A stretch of 64,000 nt of DNA from Bradyrhizobiaceae bacterium. Its GTDB lineage: Bacteria; Pseudomonadota; Alphaproteobacteria; Rhizobiales; Xanthobacteraceae. Below, one piece after another: positions 62,065-64,000 of this stretch (position 1 is its first letter; every line of letters begins with the position of its first letter). The notes under the pieces are model-generated. The model was not told the DNA's origin. It made no database searches and saw only the letters and a program-made list of their open reading frames with translations. The stretch lies in the NCBI GenBank assembly GCA_020544565.1, contig CP078014.1:502574-566573 (forward strand). Direction: 5' to 3'. The position numbers and the translations under genes were made by a program.

Positions 62065-62580
62065 TCAGCGCGGGCTCATGCGTTGCAGCGTTCCGTCACG
62101 CAGGACGAACTGATGCCAGATGGCCATCAAGGCATGCAGCCCGGCGAGGATGAGAATGAAGGTGCCGGCATTCTCGTGAAATTCGGCGATCAGGCCGGGA
62201 CGTCCCTGAACCGGCGCGGCGATCGCGGGAAGATGCAGACCGAAGAACGATATCGGCACGCCCAGGCGCGACGCCGCATACCAGCCGGTCAGCGGAACGG
62301 CGATCAGCAACAGATAGAGCAGGCCGTGCCCGATCCTTGCCGCGCGTGCGAGCCAGCCCTGCGGCGCAGCCATAGTAGGCGCGCCTCCGGTCAGCGATAG
62401 GATCAGCCGGGGAACGACCAGCGCCAGCACGGCAAGCCCCAGCGAGAAATGCAGCAACGGCGGGTTTTGCACCACATGGCGTCCGCCCTCCGCGGTCAGC
62501 CATGCGCCGAACACGGCAAGGGCGGTCAGCCAATGAATGACGATCATGCTTTTCGAATAACGGATGGAGTTGCTAGGCAT
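62065..62580 (-). CDS. Cytochrome b561-family membrane protein
   Basis: This 171-residue protein has four helices and conserved histidines for two b hemes: MIVIHWLTALAVFGAWL (helix 1), LLHFSLGLAVLALVVPRLIL (helix 2), IGHGLLYLLLIAVPLTGW (helix 3) and FHENAGTFILILAGLHALMAIWHQFVLRD (helix 4). It transfers electrons across the membrane, perhaps for quinol oxidation or ferric reduction. The ATG at 62580 is preferred over 62601. It is followed in the same orientation region by a PepSY gene upstream. Confidence 0.85.
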   Translation of the reverse strand: MPSNSIRYSKSMIVIHWLTALAVFGAWLTAEGGRHVVQNPPLLHFSLGLAVLALVVPRLILSLTGGAPTMAAPQGWLARAARIGHGLLYLLLIAVPLTGWYAASRLGVPISFFGLHLPAIAAPVQGRPGLIAEFHENAGTFILILAGLHALMAIWHQFVLRDGTLQRMSPR

Positions 62581-62745
62581 GGCCTGCTTTCCTGCGTTCA
62601 TAAGGAAATGGTGTTACCGGCACGGAAAGCGGAAACCCATTCATTTCACTTCGAGTTTCGGCGTCATGTTCGTCCTGGGCAGTTCATTGGAGGGCAAGGC
62701 GCCAATATCGCCAGTCTCCGCCTGCCGCCGTCGCGCCTGTTACCG

Positions 62746-63048
62746 TTACCCTCGGCTTGTCCCTTGTTCTTGATCCTGACGACTATTCTTGATCTTAACG
62801 ACGGCGAGGGTTGAGGGATCGATCCTGGCTTTGAACGCCCGCCCCTGCCGATCGACACCCCGGACCTGGTAGCAGCCGTCGTCGATCCTGATCCGGTTCA
62901 CCGTCCAGCCGCGCGCTTCGGCCATCTTCTGTACGGCCTCACGCGGCTGCCACTGATCCATGGCAACATGGCAGCGATCGCCTGCCATGGCGGCGCCAGA
63001 TCCGGCAAATCCGAAAAACAGGAAGGCTGCCAATACGCGCTTCATCAT
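62746..63048 (-). CDS. PepSY-domain secreted protein
   Basis: This 100-residue protein has a signal peptide (VLAAFLFFGFAGSGAAMA) and a single PepSY domain, with WQPREAVQKMAEARGWTVNRIRIDDGCYQVRGVDRQGRAFKARIDPSTLAVV. It would sit in the periplasm as an inhibitor or sensor partner. It is divergent from the two-component genes 144 bp away and upstream of cytochrome b561, an arrangement seen with metal- or redox-responsive systems. Confidence 0.87.
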   Translation of the reverse strand: MMKRVLAAFLFFGFAGSGAAMAGDRCHVAMDQWQPREAVQKMAEARGWTVNRIRIDDGCYQVRGVDRQGRAFKARIDPSTLAVVKIKNSRQDQEQGTSRG

Positions 63049-63192
63049 GTTTGTTTGTCCTTGCTCGACGTTCCGTTATGGCGACGATGGCAGCCTTTCC
63101 TGACGATGATCTGAAGCCAATGCGGTCTTCTTGTCAGCTTGCCGACAGGTTTCGGTGGCAATCGGACAGGAAACGAACAGAATGAGCGTTCC

Positions 63193-63855
63193 ATGAGAGT
63201 CCTTCTGGCCGAAGACGATGAGATTCTCGGCGCCGCGGTGCGCGACCATATCGTTGCCGAGGGCCAGTCCGTCGACTGGGTGACCAGGCTCGACGCGGCG
63301 GCTGATCACCTCGACAGTGCCGCCTACGACCTTGTTCTGCTGGACATGATGCTGCCGGACGGACACGGGATCGGCTTCCTGCGCGGTCTGCGTCGCAAGG
63401 GTTGCGTCACGCCGGTGATCATCCTGACGGCGCTCGACCAGATTTCCGACCGCATCCAGGGGCTCAACGCAGGGGCCGACGACTACATGATCAAGCCGTT
63501 CGACCTTTCGGAGCTTTCGGCGCGGCTGAACGCCGTGGCGCGCCGCTACAGCGGCAATCCCAACCCCATCGTCGAGATCGGCGATCTGCGGATCGACCTG
63601 GCGGCGCGGACGATCGCGCGCGGCAACCGGCCGATCGATCTGACCGCGCGCGAATGGGCGCTCCTCGAAGCTTTCGTCCATCGTCCCGGACAAGTCATGT
63701 CGAAGGCGCAACTGGAGGAGCACCTCTATGCCTTCAATGTCGAGGTGGAAAGCAACACGATTGAGGTTTATGTCAGCCGCCTGCGCAAGAAGCTGGGACA
63801 TTCCGTCATCGATACGGTGCGCGGCATCGGCTACCGGCTCGGAAGCGCCAGATGA
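63193..63855 (+). CDS. OmpR/PhoB-family response regulator
   Basis: This 220-residue regulator has a receiver domain (residues 1-115) with acidic pair DD at 8-9, phosphoacceptor D51 in LLLDMMLPDGHG and Lys in MIKPFDLSEL. A winged-helix domain follows, with ARTIARGNRPIDLTAREWALLEAF and EVYVSRLRKKLG near the end. The ATG at 63193 follows the receiver start exactly. It overlaps the sensor-kinase gene as ATGA and presumably controls the divergent PepSY/cytochrome genes. Confidence 0.95.
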   Translation: MRVLLAEDDEILGAAVRDHIVAEGQSVDWVTRLDAAADHLDSAAYDLVLLDMMLPDGHGIGFLRGLRRKGCVTPVIILTALDQISDRIQGLNAGADDYMIKPFDLSELSARLNAVARRYSGNPNPIVEIGDLRIDLAARTIARGNRPIDLTAREWALLEAFVHRPGQVMSKAQLEEHLYAFNVEVESNTIEVYVSRLRKKLGHSVIDTVRGIGYRLGSAR

Positions 63856-64000
63856 TGCCGAAAAGCCTGCAATGGCGACTTTCGATCTGGCTGGGGCTGG
63901 GAGCGGCATTGCTGTGGGCTGTGGCGGCCGTGGTGACGGCGCACAAGCTGCGTCACGAAATGAACGAGGTGTTTGACAGTGCGCTTGAGGAAACGGCACA
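63852..64000 (+). CDS. Sensor histidine kinase, N-terminal part
   Basis: The frame opens MMPKSLQWRLSIWLGLGAALLWAVAAVVTAHKLRHEMNEVFDSALEETA and leaves the window. One transmembrane helix (residues 9-29) and the start of a periplasmic sensor region are visible. The overlap with the response regulator (four bases) identifies it as the partner kinase. The kinase core is beyond the edge. Confidence 0.85.
   Translation, partial: MMPKSLQWRLSIWLGLGAALLWAVAAVVTAHKLRHEMNEVFDSALEETA

Overview
The window is GC-rich chromosomal DNA of an alphaproteobacterium, most likely of the Bradyrhizobium/Rhodopseudomonas/Afipia group (Hyphomicrobiales, Nitrobacteraceae). The pointers are an Irr-type iron-control box, a usg gene, a CIRCE-like groESL operon, an Anbu proteasome operon, cox-type molybdenum hydroxylase accessory genes, and several families of intergenic palindromic repeats typical of these genomes. 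Species assignment is inference.

Layout. 1-4413: a branched-chain amino-acid-type ABC transporter (livH-livM-livG-livF, minus strand) preceded in the window by a small membrane protein running off the left edge. 4702-5560: a hydrophobic-residue-free microprotein and an orphan membrane protein. 5533-8097: beta-ketoadipate genes pcaB-pcaD-pcaC. 8257-15057: a plus-strand molybdenum-hydroxylase cluster (coxG, coxS, coxM, coxD, coxE, split XdhC, and a molybdopterin-binding/MobA fusion) that lacks the catalytic large subunit. 15894-19503: a TetR regulator with a perfect palindromic operator, a membrane-fusion lipoprotein and an ABC-2 exporter. 19549-29482: adenylate cyclase, MFS transporter, BcsS-like protein, DUF488/DUF72 proteins, two glycosyltransferases of lipid-linked type and a DUF2778 protein. 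29688-32750: broken IS30 transposase and groESL. 32936-36357: an Irr-boxed VIT1 transporter, then usg whose 3' end is duplicated as 84-bp direct repeats around a low-GC acyltransferase. 36402-37937: NAD(P)H oxidoreductase and SDR. 38148-42800: the complete Anbu operon (circularly permuted ATP-grasp, alpha-E, transglutaminase, Anbu). 43016-52820: mixed metabolic genes (CinA-like, thioesterase, gpt, DUF4279, core methionine synthase, GST, HCCA isomerase, quinone reductase, intact IS481 copy, enoyl-CoA hydratase, GT25).

52950-60492 is the most accessory-looking part. A 3'-truncated intronless tRNA-Leu(UAA) remnant is followed by a complete tRNA-Leu(UAA) interrupted by a 215-nt group I intron. 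Immediately beyond it lies an arsenic-resistance island on the minus strand: arsM, a broken arsR, arsD, arsA, arsR, two arsenate reductases, acr3 and arsH. An RND efflux remnant follows. 60714-64000 holds a second VIT1 protein, a small membrane protein, cytochrome b561, a PepSY protein and a two-component system that continues past the right edge.

How the genes work together. Inorganic arsenic chemistry is fully covered: arsenate is reduced by either ArsC, arsenite is extruded by Acr3 (possibly with ArsA/ArsD), and ArsM and ArsH handle methylated forms. The cox-type genes can assemble and insert a molybdenum cofactor but need a large subunit encoded elsewhere. The Anbu operon looks like a peptide synthesis and degradation module. 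Intergenic spaces throughout are packed with at least seven repeat families, several of them sitting inside operons.
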